From: Macquaria australasica
Taxonomy: Eukaryota; Chordata; Actinopteri; Centrarchiformes; Percichthyidae
Assembly: GCA_005408345.1 (NCBI GenBank)
Contig: SEMN01000144.1
Location: 972,001-1,036,000 of the forward strand
DNA: 64,000 nucleotides
Reading direction: 5' to 3'
Shown: one piece after another, positions 1 through 13,900 of the stretch
Numbering within the stretch: the stretch's first letter is position 1
Layout: every line of letters begins with the position of its first letter
Notes under the pieces: model-generated
What the model was told of the DNA's origin: nothing
What the model saw: the letters and a program-made list of their open reading frames with translations, nothing else
Databases searched by the model: none
Translations under genes and position numbers: made by a program

Positions 1-3000
1 GACCATGTTTTTCTAGATGCTGTATTATCATAAGCAAATCACAGTACATTCATTATAATCAGGACACGGCACTGTCAGATAAAAATCTCATTATACAGTC
101 GTGCCAGATTTATAATGAATAATAATGCATGTAATTATCAGATAGCGATGTATAACGGGTTTATAATGTGCTCTCTATGCTTACAATAGACTTTAAGTGT
201 CCTCCTCCCAGTATCTTATCAGTTTGTTATCATACTTGGCCGTCTCTGACATCCTCTGGCTCAGACAGTCACAGTTTCTACCGTAAGTGAGGTGGAATAA
301 AGGTGCAGTCAATCCATCTGCCATGTCGATGACAACCCTCTGTTAAGACCAACCTAAAACACAATCCATAATTTTACATGGATTGAGCAATTTGCCCTCA
401 TGTCTAGCGTGACAGACGTGGTGCCAGCTGTGTTTACCAGGACACCGTGTGTTATGAACGTAATCACTTTACCAGCCCCTGCCTGCCTGTTATGGATGGC
501 ACTTGTCATTTACAGAGGAGAGCCCAGGGCCATCAGTCATCTGTATGTGTGAGTGTGTGTCTGTGTGAGAGTGTGTGTGTGTGTGTTTTGAGGGGGTGGG
601 GTTGGTGGGGCTTTTATCTGTCCGTCTGTGGCTCCATGGAGCTCCTCACATATAATCAGTGAACTGAAAAAATGAAAATGCTGTAATGGTAGCGCACACA
701 ATTGCACAGACAAGCACATGTGAACAGTCAATTACATACGAAACAAACACAAAAACAAAACAGTTGTACAATTACAAACACTTCTAAAAGTCTATCAGTT
801 AGCAGCATTTGACAACTATATGGAGCTTTTTTCAGTTCCAATACAACTTTTTTGAATTTGAAGTGTTTAAATACAAGTGTTTCAGTTAAGGTTTTGTTTT
901 AAATGCCAAATTTTATTTTCAATGGCAAAATCTAAAGTCACTGTCCTGGCTCAATAGTGTCTGAGGTTGTTTTTGGTTTCCTACAGTCCGTCGATCAGTT
1001 ATCTAACTTATAGATTATCATAGATACTTTTCTGGGTTTGTCACTTTGAGTGACACCTTTGACCTTAATTGTTAATACAAAAATATTGATTAGTGCAGTA
1101 TTAAAGTCATTTTATAATTTTGTCTACGCCTTGTAAATCTCTTATTTTTTATTACTTTTTAAAATCCATAATATTTGACTATATACTACCTCAAATCAAA
1201 CCTACCAAACCTGAAGCTGTTCTAACGTCACCCCAGCGAGGGGACCTCTGTTTGTGCTTCATTGACAACATGGGCTGGTGCTGTCAATAGCTTGCCTTCA
1301 AGAGAAACAAAACTGTCTCGATGTGTCAGAATTGATCAATAGCTGACCCCTCATATCACAAAAGCAATAACAGCTGTTTCTTGAAGGTAATACGACTGGC
1401 AAATTAGGTAAGCGCTCCATGAATAATGTGTTTCATTGACTTGGTCTCCTGTGAAAAGAGACAAAGTGGAGCACAAAAATGCCAGCGGTCATTCACAGCC
1501 TAGTTTTTTATTGTCTCTGAAATTACCTTTATGCCGGACTCACCTTTGGTCCAGTCTTATCTTTGCCGCAATCTAAATATGTATTCTGTTTTTAAATTTG
1601 GCAATCATGATTGTACAGTGGGCATCAGCCAGTGGTAGATCACTTAAACCTTTTAAAGCTCATTATGTATCTAACACTGAACATACTGACCATGTCAGCA
1701 AATAAAGAACAAAGGATTAATCCAACCCCCTTGGGAAATGAGGGAGGAGGTTATTGCTACAGAAAAGAGCTCCGGTCAATGTGGCCTACATTTCCAGCAC
1801 TGCCATGGGAAATTTTCCACATTGTCTCATGGGTATCTGTCACATCACAGCTGAATAAAACATGTGCAGTTTGTGTGGTGTTTGTATGTTTATGTGTGCG
1901 TCTATGCTCTCTCTTTAAATTTTCATGCCGTCATTACTGCATCTATAAACGTAAGTATGCTCACATGGATACACGTGCATGCAGAGACAGAAGAACACAC
2001 AAGTGACAAATCACAAAATTCCTAATATCAAATGTTCAAATTCAATCAGCGGGTGAATAATGCAACCGTGAAGTGTTTCATGGTTTTCAATTTCTGTCTC
2101 AGTCACTATGTTGGATACTTTGATCTCATGATTCCATAATTTCCCTTGACACAATTTTATGAGCAGGCGAGACAGAATGAAATAAGCAGCAGAGAGAGGT
2201 CACGACCAGGCACAGTCAGTCAGTCTAATATCCAGGTGTGATGGCTGTGAAGCTCAATTGCAATATCGCAAGCTCTCATTCACACTACAGTAATGAGCTA
2301 TAAACCCTATGTTACATCTCCACCGTCCTCCCAGAACGCCATAAATAGTCACATCCAATATGGATTCAACACATAATATCAATTAAGACCCTGATCTCTT
2401 GCCTTTAAGACGGTTATGACTCCTCATTTTTCAGTGACTTCTACTGCAAATTCTCAGTTATAATAACAAAGCCTCTGATTGGTTAGTTTGGCTGCTCAGT
2501 GGCCAGCCTGACAACTTAACTCTGTAGATGTATGAACAGACAGATGGTCAAGTTGCAAGCCTGCAGCTATTTCAAAACAGACCAACAAAATAGAGGTGGA
2601 AATTACAAATCACTTTTGATTCAAATTGTTTTGTTCAGTTCGACTCAAAGATGTAATTCGATCACTTTTTTTTTTTCCAAGATAAGGGATCGCATCACCA
2701 TTCACATGCACTTCAGGAGGTACACCAGTAAGCAAACGCATCACTGTTTATAACGCGGGGGTGTTTGCCACGGATTCTTCAGTTCAGTAGTAAGTTAAGT
2801 CGGTGGCTGGTTCAAGCTGTTATGTTGAAGTCAGTACAATAGGCCTATACAAGCATTGTTTGTAAGCTTAATAGTTCAGGAGCTAACTATTTGCATTCTC
2901 TTAGTGCACTTTCAAATGAAGTTATTATAACTGTGGTTCAGGAACAAGACCACGCCTCTCTCTCTCTCTCACTAATACAATCTCACCTGTGCCGCTCTAA

Positions 3001-6000
3001 TTCAGTCACCTGTGCATACCTATATAGGCGTGTCTAAGCAATCGACCCCCTTTCACCCCTCTCCTCAACCAACCCCAATCATCCCACCGTACACGACCCT
3101 CATCCTATCGCTCATCCGAATAAACTACCTTTTATATGTATATGGCTGCAAATATTCCAGATCCAGTGAGTTTCTGCAGGAATACAGTGGGTTAAATACC
3201 AGCGTACAATATTCAGACTGAATGCAAAAACAAAGCTGTGAGTGGTAACAGTAGTAGCCAAAAGGTTTGGAAAGTTGGCAGCAGAGTAATGGCCAAATGG
3301 CAGAGGAAATAAATTTAGCATGAGGCGCCCATCACATCTCACCATAGCAGAAAAATGGCAGCATTCTACACCCCTCTGCAAATGAAAAATCTTCATATCT
3401 CGGATATGAACGTGTTTAATAATAAATTGTCAAATTAAAAAGCAAAACCCTTTGGCAACAAACCAAAATTTCTTCAACAAACTTGCCCCAAGTTTGTCTG
3501 ATTTATAATACTGCGCCTCTTCAGGCTAGAAAACCCATTTCTAGGGTTGAAAACACAACTCAAGCATTTGATTGCACCCGTTTTATCAACTACAGTGCAA
3601 ATAAAAGACACTGATTGCCTCTGTGATGAACAGGATGAAAATGTGTCTTCTAGAGTATTCTTACATCAGCATGATGAGTAGAAAATAGGCAATACTGATA
3701 CAAGACAGACCAGAACAGTCCCCCCAATCTAAAAAAAAGAGAGATTCAAGAGCCTAAACAGCATCAGAGAGTCTTATTTTCTCTCATAGGCCTCAGTGCC
3801 AACCACCATCACTGAGAGAAGATTAAAGGGGACAAAAACCTTTTGACAAGAAGGGAGCAGAAAAACTTTCAAGAGCTCTTTGGAAAACACTGAAAAAAAA
3901 AAAAAAGGAATGTGTTTTGGTTCAGCCACACTACAGCTCACAGTTTCACATACCCAACGTGGTCTAATGCAAATAGACTTTCAAAGCATATCAGCATCCA
4001 TGCCAGTCTTAAAGAAACAGCCTTCAAATTAACATTTAGATGGAAGTGACACTTCAGGATCTCGCGAGTCAGAGATCAGGGAGGAGTGGGTGGAATAAAA
4101 AAACTGCATCCATCAAAGTCATTTTGCATGCCCCAAGGAGAAGTATAAAGTGGGTTCTAAGTTATATCCCCCCCCCCCCCATTAGATTAGAGCCCATTAA
4201 CTCAATTATTGACAGGTGTGTCTTACGATCTACCGTGGAGAGGCCTGGAATCATCTTGATCTGCTTATTTTAGTCTTTGTGTCGCCACAAGCAAACAGCA
4301 GGGATGGCCACAGAGTGTGTGAAGGACTGTTTTCCTGTTACTGTGTTCACACATGCAGAATCCCCTTTGGACTTATTGACCAGAGATTCCAAGCTGTTAT
4401 ACAAATAGAGCTAAATCTACACCTGCAATTTCTCGCACATCTTTGCAATCTCACTCTCTCTTCTCACCCTCGCACACTCTCCTTTTCTGTCTCCCTCTGG
4501 TCGTTCATTCTTTCATAACATCTCTCCCGTAGAAGGGCTGCCGCGTCACTGTCCCCTCTCAACCCCAGGGTGGAACTTACTTTAGCTTCTCCCTCTCAGG
4601 CCACGAAAGCCTGCACAAATGGGTGATTGGCAGCTCCATTAGAGAGAGGGAAAAAAGTGTGACTGTACTCCAGGCTCTGTCTGCTGCTCTCCTCCACTGG
4701 ATACACAACTACTCAGAGGAATGAGTCTGTATTCTCATGCCCTTACATGGACCTCCAAACAAATATGCAAGTGTTTTCAGGCTTGTGGCCTTCTACAGTC
4801 TTAGCCATGTTGAAGAGTTGAATAAAATAAAGAAACATACAACATGATGTGTCTGCAAAGACACACATACACACGCAGAAAATATATATTCTTCTGTCTC
4901 AGTCTAGGTCCTTTTTAAAATATTGTCCTTCTCTGTTTCTCACTTTACATGTGTTCCACAGCAAGGCTATCTCTATTTATTCAGCCTGTCAATTCAGTAC
5001 GCGAGCACAGGACAAGCAGGCTGAATGGGCAAAATAATTTAATGAAACTGTTAAAGTAGGTAGGGGTGAAGGGATATTTGATATGAACAAGGAAGCTGAC
5101 ACTCAGACAGCCTGCTCTTTACACACATGCTGATAAATGTTTGAGAAACATCTGAATAGGAGAATGATGAAGCCAGACATTAATTAACTTTCTTTTAACA
5201 TTTAATCATTGCAAAGGAAGATTTGAATGTTTTCAAGAGGCCAACTGTCTGATTGTCACACTAATAAGTATTAGACCTCAACGTGACACAAAGATGTTGC
5301 ACACACAGAGACACACTCCTTCATACGCATTCATTTTAAATGATCTTAGAGTGAGGCTGAGCTGTGTCCTCTCTCATTCTGGTCCACCTATAGCCACCAT
5401 GGGCTCCCTGTTGTTAGTGAGCCAACCGTGAACATCCCGCTGACCTGTCAGGGTGAGATATTGTCCAGTCACCTTCACAACTGTCCGCAGCTGTGAGGGG
5501 AGCTCATACATAGTGAGAGTGCAACAGTTTTAATTGTAAGTCAATTGCCGGGAATGAATGACATCCAAATGCCATACAGCACAGGGTGCATGTCATATTG
5601 TGCAGCAGTGCGTAGGGCATGTGACTACCTGTTTTGTATCTGTCAAAAACAGTAAAGACCAACCTTAATTGTTTCAAATTAATACCCACTCAGGCAGCCC
5701 TGTTATTTATGCATGATTTTCTCTCATTTTTCATATTGTTTGACACCTCATATCCTCAAATACTAAAAAGATACAATCTACTTGGCTTTGAGAGCTTTAG
5801 TCATTTTTGTTTTCTCAAATTAGTTTTCAAATGTATCAACAGTGTAGCCTCAGTCTCTTTCCAGATATATCCAAAGACAAGACAGTAACAGAGTAACTAG
5901 TGACAGTAGTAATTTCCTATCTACAGTGTATTGTGGTTTTATGATACTGAAAGCTGTATATTTTAATTACACTGTACATGTAAAAGCCCAACTAGGGACA

Positions 6001-7960
6001 AGAGTTGAAAATTTGCAATAACTATAAACTCTCTGTGCAGCACATCAGTTTTGTGTTCTGTATTGGAACTATGTTAAATTGCATTGTCTATATCAAATAA
6101 ATTCAAATAATAAAATAATAGTATAGCAGGACGTCCACCTAGCCCTGCAGCACATCCAAGCCAATATCCATTCGCCTTTCGGTTGGATGAGAAACTTCCC
6201 CTGCCATGGCATGTTGTGGATAAACAGCCCCTGGCACCCATTCCCAGTGCTCTCTGTTAGTCCAAAAACAGGCCTGCTTTGATTACCAAGGGGGATAAAA
6301 AAAACACTCATCAATAATGTAAAAATGCAATTAATGACTTCCCCACTTCTGTCAGAACTCCCATCCCGAACCCCTGCACTGCTGCAATCCTCTCACCTCA
6401 CCCCCCACGCTACTACATACAGGAACAGGACAAATATGGAAATGGGAAGTCATTACTAAAACATAGCAGTGTTAACCTTTTGTGAAATGCACTATTTGGA
6501 TTCTTGCCTGGTGCTTTGTTGTTGGTGTCATACCCTCGTCTATCTGGCCTCAGAGTCTCAGAGTCTCCAGAGGCCACAGGCATTGATATCTGCAGTAGTT
6601 TCCCCTGCCGGGTTTTACAGCTATGATCTCAAACTTTACTTTGCTGAAATATTCATGCTTGTTTGCATTCTGATTGTGTGCACAAATGGCAACACAAGTG
6701 TAATTGCTTGTGTAATTGAAAGAAAAAAATTATAGGTTTGATATGAGCACTAAATTTGAGTTGTTTTCAGCTGCTGATGATGTAGGGAAAAGACTTTTTA
6801 ATGATACATACAAATATCTTCTTCAGGATTTACATGAATACTAAATGTTGTCCCCCAGCCTATGTTAATTTAATAGGAAATTATAAAGTATATTTATCAC
6901 AATGCCAGGGCTAACTAACTAACTAATTCATGTGGTGTTGCTTGGAGGTAAACGTATAAAAAAGTGTCACACAATCGGTGCTTATTTGACAAGACAGACA
7001 TTTCATCTCACCACCTGTCAGAACCGTTTAAGACAGAATTTAGCAGCCACGAAAACAATTTCAAGAGACTCTCTGAATCATGTGTTACTTGTGTCAATAC
7101 TGGTATGGAGATGTGTCTGTCCAAACAACACGTCTGGATTTTAGTCTGTCTGTCGGTTCAGTGACTGAAGCCTACTGATAATATTCATGTGTTGATTTGT
7201 GTTCTCAGCTAATATTGAAGCGTTTTATTGTGTATAAATAAATAAATAAAAACACACCACATATTAAGTCGTGCTCTTAAACATTTTCAAAAATATATTT
7301 TTGTTTTAATTCATTTCAATTCATATAGCAGGTGGGAAATTAAACTGTTATTCCATTAACTGACCAAACCCTGCCCAGATGTAGGTGGACAAATGTTTGT
7401 TTTTATTTCACATTTTCTGTATGAATGAGTATGAGTCAATTACAAACACACAGCTGTGTAGCCCATCTACTCACATACATCACAATCTTCTATAGTGACA
7501 GGCAGAGGCAGCTGGTATCTATATAATTACTTCCTAAAAAAATTAGTATCTTGACAGTGACCATGTCGACCAGTCAATGGAGTGGAAAGACACCTATAGG
7601 AGCATGTGAGCATGGTGGCAAAGAGATGGATAAATGAGACTGCTGAACACACAAGGTCAGGCTTTAACTCAAACAATATGATCAGCTGCAATCAAACATT
7701 TGTTATATTTATTTATTAACTTCTTAGCCAAAGCCAATTGGAGCCTTGAAGCCTAATCATAAGAACATTTCCAAATATGTTCAGGGATGGGCTGGAGTCC
7801 ACCAACCTCGTGACGTTGCCTAGACGTGTTTTGTTTTTTTGATGGTGAGTGTGCGTGCGTGTTTGGTGGGGGGGCAACAGCTCTCAGCAGCATCATGACC
7901 AGCAATGAGCAGGCTACGTAGCCTTCAGCACAACGTGATATAAGATACCCCACCTACGCT
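1..7960. other. Intergenic DNA left of tac3, no gene recognised
   Basis: All open frames here are short (the longest is 131 codons), lack recognisable domains and show no chain of exons joined by compatible splice sites. The stretch is AT-rich with simple repeats: a TG-rich tract around 548-590, a C12-13 run near 4170 and an A-run near 3893. Nothing in it supports a gene. Distal regulatory sequence for tac3 may lie here but cannot be recognised by eye. Confidence 0.6.
548..590. repeat. TG-rich microsatellite
   Basis: Imperfect alternating TG/TGTGAG sequence followed by a short G-rich run. It is a simple repeat; the short reading frames across it are artefacts of the repeat. Confidence 0.7.
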
Positions 7961-8019
7961 CCAGTTGCTGATTGGCGTTACGCAGGTATCCAGCTATTAT
8001 TTATTAGCCCAATGCTTGG

Positions 8020-8135
8020 ACGACTCATTTATCCTGACCGGATCTCACTGCAGGATCTATCCGTTCCCACTTTCCTCTGCACCAGGGCGCACGCAGCTGA
8101 CTCTTTTACCAAATTATCTGCTCGACAGAAAACAG
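8020..8135 (+). promoter_or_regulatory. tac3: Probable 5' non-coding exon of tac3
   Basis: A good splice donor (AACAG then GTAAAG) ends a candidate untranslated exon at 8135. A pyrimidine-rich acceptor (CTCGCACAG) at 8533 leads into the exon carrying the tac3 start codon at 8548. A CCAAT-like CCCAATG lies near 8009 and a weak TATA-like ATTATTTATTA near 7996, so transcription could begin around 8020-8040. The exon limits and transcription start are inferred, not visible. Confidence 0.35.
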
Positions 8136-8547
8136 GTAAAGAAAAAAAATACTTTTAAATGCTTAAAGTAAAATGTTTACATATTTATTTTATTTTCAGC
8201 AGTTGTCTTTTTCTGTTATGAATAAGTGAATTTAAGGTTTACCATGACTTTTTGGAGAGGAAACACTAGGGGACTGCATGAAATTATCATGTTTGTTCGT
8301 TCTCTGCTGTAGGCTTATACATAAGAGAATCAAAATAATAATTTACTAATTACATTAAAAAAATAAGTTGCATAAACTATATCTTTGTAAGCCTTAAACC
8401 GCGCGCTTTTACGCACCAATTACGCAGCAACAGGTACAATTGGTTCCTTGATGAAAAGGAGATATTCAGCGATGTTTTTGCCTGTGAGGAAACGACATGA
8501 TAAAACAAGATAACTGTAAACATTCTCGCACAGGTGGTGCTGAGAAA

Positions 8548-9779
8548 ATGAGGAGAGGTTTGCTGCTGGTGACTCTGTTCCTCATCATGAAACTTCGATA
8601 CAGCCAGTCCAGATGCGAGGAGCCCGGCTCGCGCAGATCAACTTCAGATGTAGGTTCCCTGGCGCGTAATGACCAAGCTGATTTTCAGACCATCTTTTAA
8701 CAGAAACTGATTTTTCATTTTATGCTTCTCATAATTGCAGCAGACCATAGGTTTGGACAACATCAAGCGGAACATTCTGAAGAGGTATAGCGATTTGGAT
8801 TATGACAGCTTTGTGGGTCTGATGGGCAGAAGAAATGCCGGTGAGTCTTCATTTCGACTGCCGAACGTAGCCCACTGATTACATTAATAAGTTTATAGTA
8901 ATATAACAATATTAATGTCAATGATAATACACTGAAAGAACTAATATCAAAATAGTAATAGATTTGTGTTGTAAATTATTTTTTATATTTGGTCATTTAG
9001 GTATGATCATTTGATCTGGATTTTCCTCTTCAAATGCTCCTTAACTTCTATCTCACAATGCTGTTTTCTTTCCATTTTGATTTCATTTTATTTTCATCAG
9101 ATGCAAACGCTGTACAGTCACCACAAAAAAGTAAGACCTATAGTGATTTAGTAATGATGTGAAGTGCTTGCATTCTTTAAATTATTTGAAATCATCACAA
9201 AACACAAAACTGAATGGTTCTAATTCTTCTCATCAGGGGAAATGAATGACATTTTTGTTGGTCTTATGGGAAGGAGAAACTCAGAGCCTGGTGAGTGTGG
9301 CAATTCACAAGAGTCAAATATCCACCATAGCCCTGTTGGCTTTTGTGGGCATTCAGATTCAGATCTAAGGTTTTCTCTGGTGTTTGTCATACAGACAGCA
9401 TATCTTTATGGGATTATCTTGTAATGTCTGCTCTCACAGATAATGGTCCCTGGAGGAGAGAGTATCCAGAGAGGAGGGGCATTTTTCTCAACAAGTGCAG
9501 GCTGAGGTGAGTGCCTCTTCTTTTTCACTCAGTAGATGGACCAGCACACAGTCTCCACTTGGAAAAATAAAGTTAACACTTGAACTATATCAGGCAAAGG
9601 AGGCAGTGCTGACTCAAATTATTTTTTAATATTTCCTCTGTATGCCTTTCATTTCTAAAAAGTAAATCTCTTATTTTTCTACAGTGTATTAAATGATTGA
9701 TTTACACATAAAATACACATTAAATATACTTATATACATGTATGATGTGTTTTGTTGCAGGTTTCTTCAGGGGCTGTAG
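8548..9779 (+). CDS. tac3: Tachykinin 3 precursor (neurokinin B plus neurokinin F)
   Basis: Secreted neuropeptide precursor of 123 residues. Coding exons are 8548-8649, 8741-8840, 9101-9130, 9237-9290, 9440-9506 and 9761-9779; all junctions are GT-AG and the frames join without a break. I chose the ATG at 8548 rather than the upstream in-frame 8497 because it directly precedes a hydrophobic signal peptide (RRGLLLVTLFLIMK...) and follows a plausible acceptor at 8533. Exon 2 encodes KR-YSDLDYDSFVGLM-GRR and the exon 3/4 junction encodes KR-EMNDIFVGLM-GRR. Each peptide is bounded by dibasic cleavage sites, ends in the tachykinin signature FxGLM and has Gly as amide donor. This two-peptide layout (neurokinin F and neurokinin B) is known from teleost tac3a. 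In fish these peptides act on tachykinin receptor 3 in the brain-pituitary reproductive axis. The tac3a rather than tac3b assignment rests on FVGLM, not FVGLL, in the second peptide. Confidence 0.93.
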
Positions 9780-10033
9780 GCATTCACACTGAAGCAACTC
9801 TCTCATCTGGCATCAATGACAGAAGATCACAGAGAACACAAACAATGAACTAAATGTCTGACGGAAATGACTAAATGATGATGATTCACACTGTAAACCT
9901 TCCAGCCTGCTTATGAAAGTGACCATAAACTACACAGATTGTATTTGTTTTATCTAAAGACAAAACATAATTAGAAGTGACAGCGGACACATTCTATTTC
10001 TTTATCATGCTATTCTTTTTCTTCAAAGTTCAA

Positions 10034-10062
10034 AATAAACAATTTTTTATACATAATTTATT
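10034..10062. terminator. Opposed poly(A) signals of tac3 and c1galt1
   Basis: AATAAA at 10034-10039 on the plus strand lies 255 bases past the tac3 stop codon and is its likely poly(A) signal. On the minus strand AATAAA (TTTATT at 10057-10062) is the first canonical signal I saw after the c1galt1 stop, giving it a 3' UTR of about 920 bases. If both are used, the two convergent transcripts end in, or overlap by, a few tens of bases. Confidence 0.5.
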
Positions 10063-10983
10063 CATTTAAAACGCCGGTGCATTTTCCTGCAGCTGTTTAT
10101 GAATGATTCTTCAAACTCGGCTCTAGTGCAGGCAGTGATGTTCAATCACACCTGCTACAATGTTTACTGTTGGGTTATATAAAATGACAAGACAAGAGGG
10201 ATTCACTGGAGTTTTGTATAATACTGTGTTCATCAGAAGCCAGTGTTCTCAAACAGAAGCACAGTGGGTTTCAAGTACGCACTTGTACATCAGAGCATTT
10301 CATATCACTCAAAGGTAAAAAAGAAAGGACATTTTCACAGCACAGTTGTTGCTTTTCTTACTGAAACGAACATCGCATCACTGCTGGCTGTGGAATTAGA
10401 GTCTAAAGTAACTATTTAACTGCAGAGGATTCAAAAGGAAGTTAAAAGGAAAAATGCAAACAAAGACACAAAGGCTAAAAAAATTATAGCAATTTCACAG
10501 TCCTTTTGCATGCTGTTTCAGAAAGCCAAAAAAAAAATGTTTTAAATAACTGAAATGTAACTTCAGAAAAGTAACACCACAAGAACATCTGATTTAACAC
10601 CAGAACACACTGCCATTTGTTGCTGCTCTCCATTTCAAGAAAAAAAAATTAAAATAATGAATTAAAAATGCTAAAATCTTTTCATACACGATACTGTATT
10701 ATTGGCTCAGATCAGGATGTTGTAAAATGCATTGAAATAATAATAAATAAAACTTAAAAATACTGATTATGTCAAATATAATTAAGTTAAACCAAATGTT
10801 TATCCTGGTTAAAAGTAGCCAAGCCATGTGGAGCTGCCGCTGAATCATATTCAAATTACACTTACAGTGTCATACTGGCTGCAATATACTGTGATCGGAT
10901 CAGAAAAAAACATTAGTTAGCCAACATACTGCGCAGGGTAAAACACCTCTCTGGCACATTCAAACCCCAGCTGAAACACAGAA

Positions 10984-13900
10984 TCAGCGGTGTCTGCCTT
11001 GTGTGACTACTGTCCTGTTCTCAGTGACGTGAGAGTTTAGACCGTCTTTCCCCCCTTTCTCTGACTCCGTCTCTGCTTCGAATTGGTTTCCGCTAACAGT
11101 AACGGCTGAAGTTGTGTGACTCCGTCCATCTGTCACCTCCTGAATTCCTTTAAGTCCCACCGTCACGGCTGTCTGTGAGAGCGGGCCAGGGCTCAGACCC
11201 TGGCGTAACGAGGGCCGGTAGCGTGGCCTGTAGCCGTACGCTCTCAGGTAATAGGTGTAGTACTCCAGCGTGTACATCAGCTCTGCTTCTACATAATGGA
11301 AAGATACTGCCAGGTCAGAGCAGCACTGCGGACCCTGAGGAAAAAGAACACACACACAACACATGCAAGCACACACAAATACATATTAGCACACACACAG
11401 ACATATAAAGATACAAGTTGGAATTAAAAATAAAAACAACATATTGCAGTTACACTATAACACACTATAAAGATACATGTAGCATTTTAGTATTAATAAT
11501 TGTGAGATATAAACAATTTTAGGTCTGTAAATTGAAAAGTCCTTAGAATACTCACTTCCATCAACTTTATCTACTTAACAAAAAAAAAACCAAATATAAT
11601 ACAAGGGATAAATTCAATTAGGAACATTTTGTTAGCAAACAGGATTATGAGCCATTTTAAGAAGTACTAACTGACAATTCTGCACAAGGAGCCTAACAAT
11701 TGCCTAAATTGTCGCAATAACACCAAGTCATTGTAAAAAAAAAAATCTAAAAATGATCTATTCTTGTAGAAATAATGCTACATGTAGCACATTTCATGGG
11801 TTTGCATTTCCATTAGCATTTGTTTAAAGGATAAGATTGGCATTATTCAACAAATCCCATGAACAGACTGAAACCAACAATATGTTAGTCTGTTCCCTCC
11901 CTGTTTGTGGCACTCAGCCCCAAGCCTGCAGTACATCTGCAGTACAGTTCATAAATATATAGTTTCATTAAAAAGAAAAGGCTAAGTCATTTTCCTAACA
12001 GCTGGGCAATGAGGTTTTAAGCAAACATTACTCAAACAGGATTAAATAATGCATTTGTTGGGGACTATTTTCAGCTGCGGATGAATACACAGCAGGACAA
12101 TGAATGTAAGTTTGACTCAAGATAAAAGTGTCCATGCTCATCTTGATGTAAGCTGCTACCCAGTATAACAGTGTGGCTGATTTATGTGTATTTAACCATT
12201 TTTGGACAACAGAGATCTGTGGCACAGAGCTGTAACCTATCAAGATTTGGCTACAAAGAAAATATTTGTTAGTGGGAACAAGTCGTTGGTTTTGGTGTTT
12301 TTGGTCACAATATGAAGAATATATCACCAAACTTATCCTTTCTTTTGTCATAATGTCACTGCCATATGCTGACAGTTCTGAAACCACAAATTTCCATGTT
12401 TACAGTCTGCTAAAAAAAAAACATAATTACTTTAATATTAAAAGTAAATGTGTTTTCTTGTTTGCCTTTCAAAGACAGAGGACAAAGCAGCTCCATACAC
12501 TGGCAGTCAGTGCGTGACAGGATCAGTAATGGACCTGTCTCATTTTAATTGCAAAGTACAATAAATTAGTTGCATCATCAGCCACAAATTGACCAATTTT
12601 CCTTTTGTTGACAGGACATTGTGTCTGCTGCAATCATGTACTTTAAAATGAACTAATTTCTATTTCAATTCACTCGTGCTATGCGGGGGTCAGGTACGGA
12701 ATTTGAAAGTGCCAGATAATCAGATATTCATTTATTTAGTTATTATACCTCTGATGAGTCATTTATAGCAACACCTACATTTAATTTAATTCATCAAAAG
12801 CAAAATAAGCAAAAAATATATTGCACTACTCACAGAAAATAGGTCCCTACTGTACATTTCAAAATAAAAGAATAATTCTCTCACTTGAAGTGCAGATGTA
12901 CACTAATGATATAAAAGGATTCTCAACTAACAGGTTCACCCCTCCCAATAGTATATCTTCCTAAACTGACATGTCCCTTTCTAATAAGGCTAATCCACTT
13001 TCAGTCTAATCAGTGTCCTAGCTGTAAACCACCATGTGCTTTTAGTAATGGTGCCATTTTCAGGCAATGTTTTGGCATTTTGCCTTTACTGGACAGCTCA
13101 CAGTGTAGATATAGACAAGAAATATGGGGAGAGAGGGTGGTGTGAAATCCAGCAACATGTGTCTTAACCATTAGTCCAATGGACGCCCCATTCTTAGGCA
13201 TTTTAAGCACAGGTATGATGTATATTTGTTGTTAAGTCATACTGTTGTACCATTTCGTAGCAATAGCTCACACATAAAACAGAAGTGAAGGGACTTGCCT
13301 CAACAATTGGGTAGTAACAATAGCTCCAGTACCAGAAGCTCTTGGAGAACCTGCCAGTTAGATGGTGCTCTGGCACAAATGGGTGGAACGTTTCTCGATG
13401 CAAAGTATCTCTGGAGTCCCCCGCCAGAACGCCCATCTTCTCCAAACACTGCCCCAGCGCTAGGTCTTCTACAGGGGTGGTGTGTGTGCAAACTTTGGTG
13501 CGAAAACCTTCCACAAATCTCTTGAGGGCCTCTTTGCTAAGCACATAGCCAGCCCCTCCACTCATGTAGCCTTGCTTGGTGTAAGGCTTGAAGCGTTTTC
13601 CAAAGTAGATGGGCTCTTCAGGGGTGTGGTTGGACAGAATCCAGCGCAGGTTGTCCACCACCACATAGGTGTCATCGTCTGCTTTTAAGAACCAATCTGC
13701 TTCATTCGCATGGTGCTCGTAGACATAATGGAAGGCTCGAATGGTCTTCCAGTAGAGCTGGTCACGGCCCTCCTTAGTGCCCAGGCCCACAGTGGGGAAG
13801 TCTGGGTCCTCCACAGAGCTCATGAACACCACCACGTTGCAGTGGCGACTCCAGGTGGCCTTGACATGGCGGGCCCTGCTTTGCAGGTTATACGGCCCTG

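Noticed and set aside
8497..8547. Upstream in-frame ATG as the tac3 start
   Set aside because: It would add 17 polar residues before the signal peptide and most of it lies before a probable splice acceptor at 8533.
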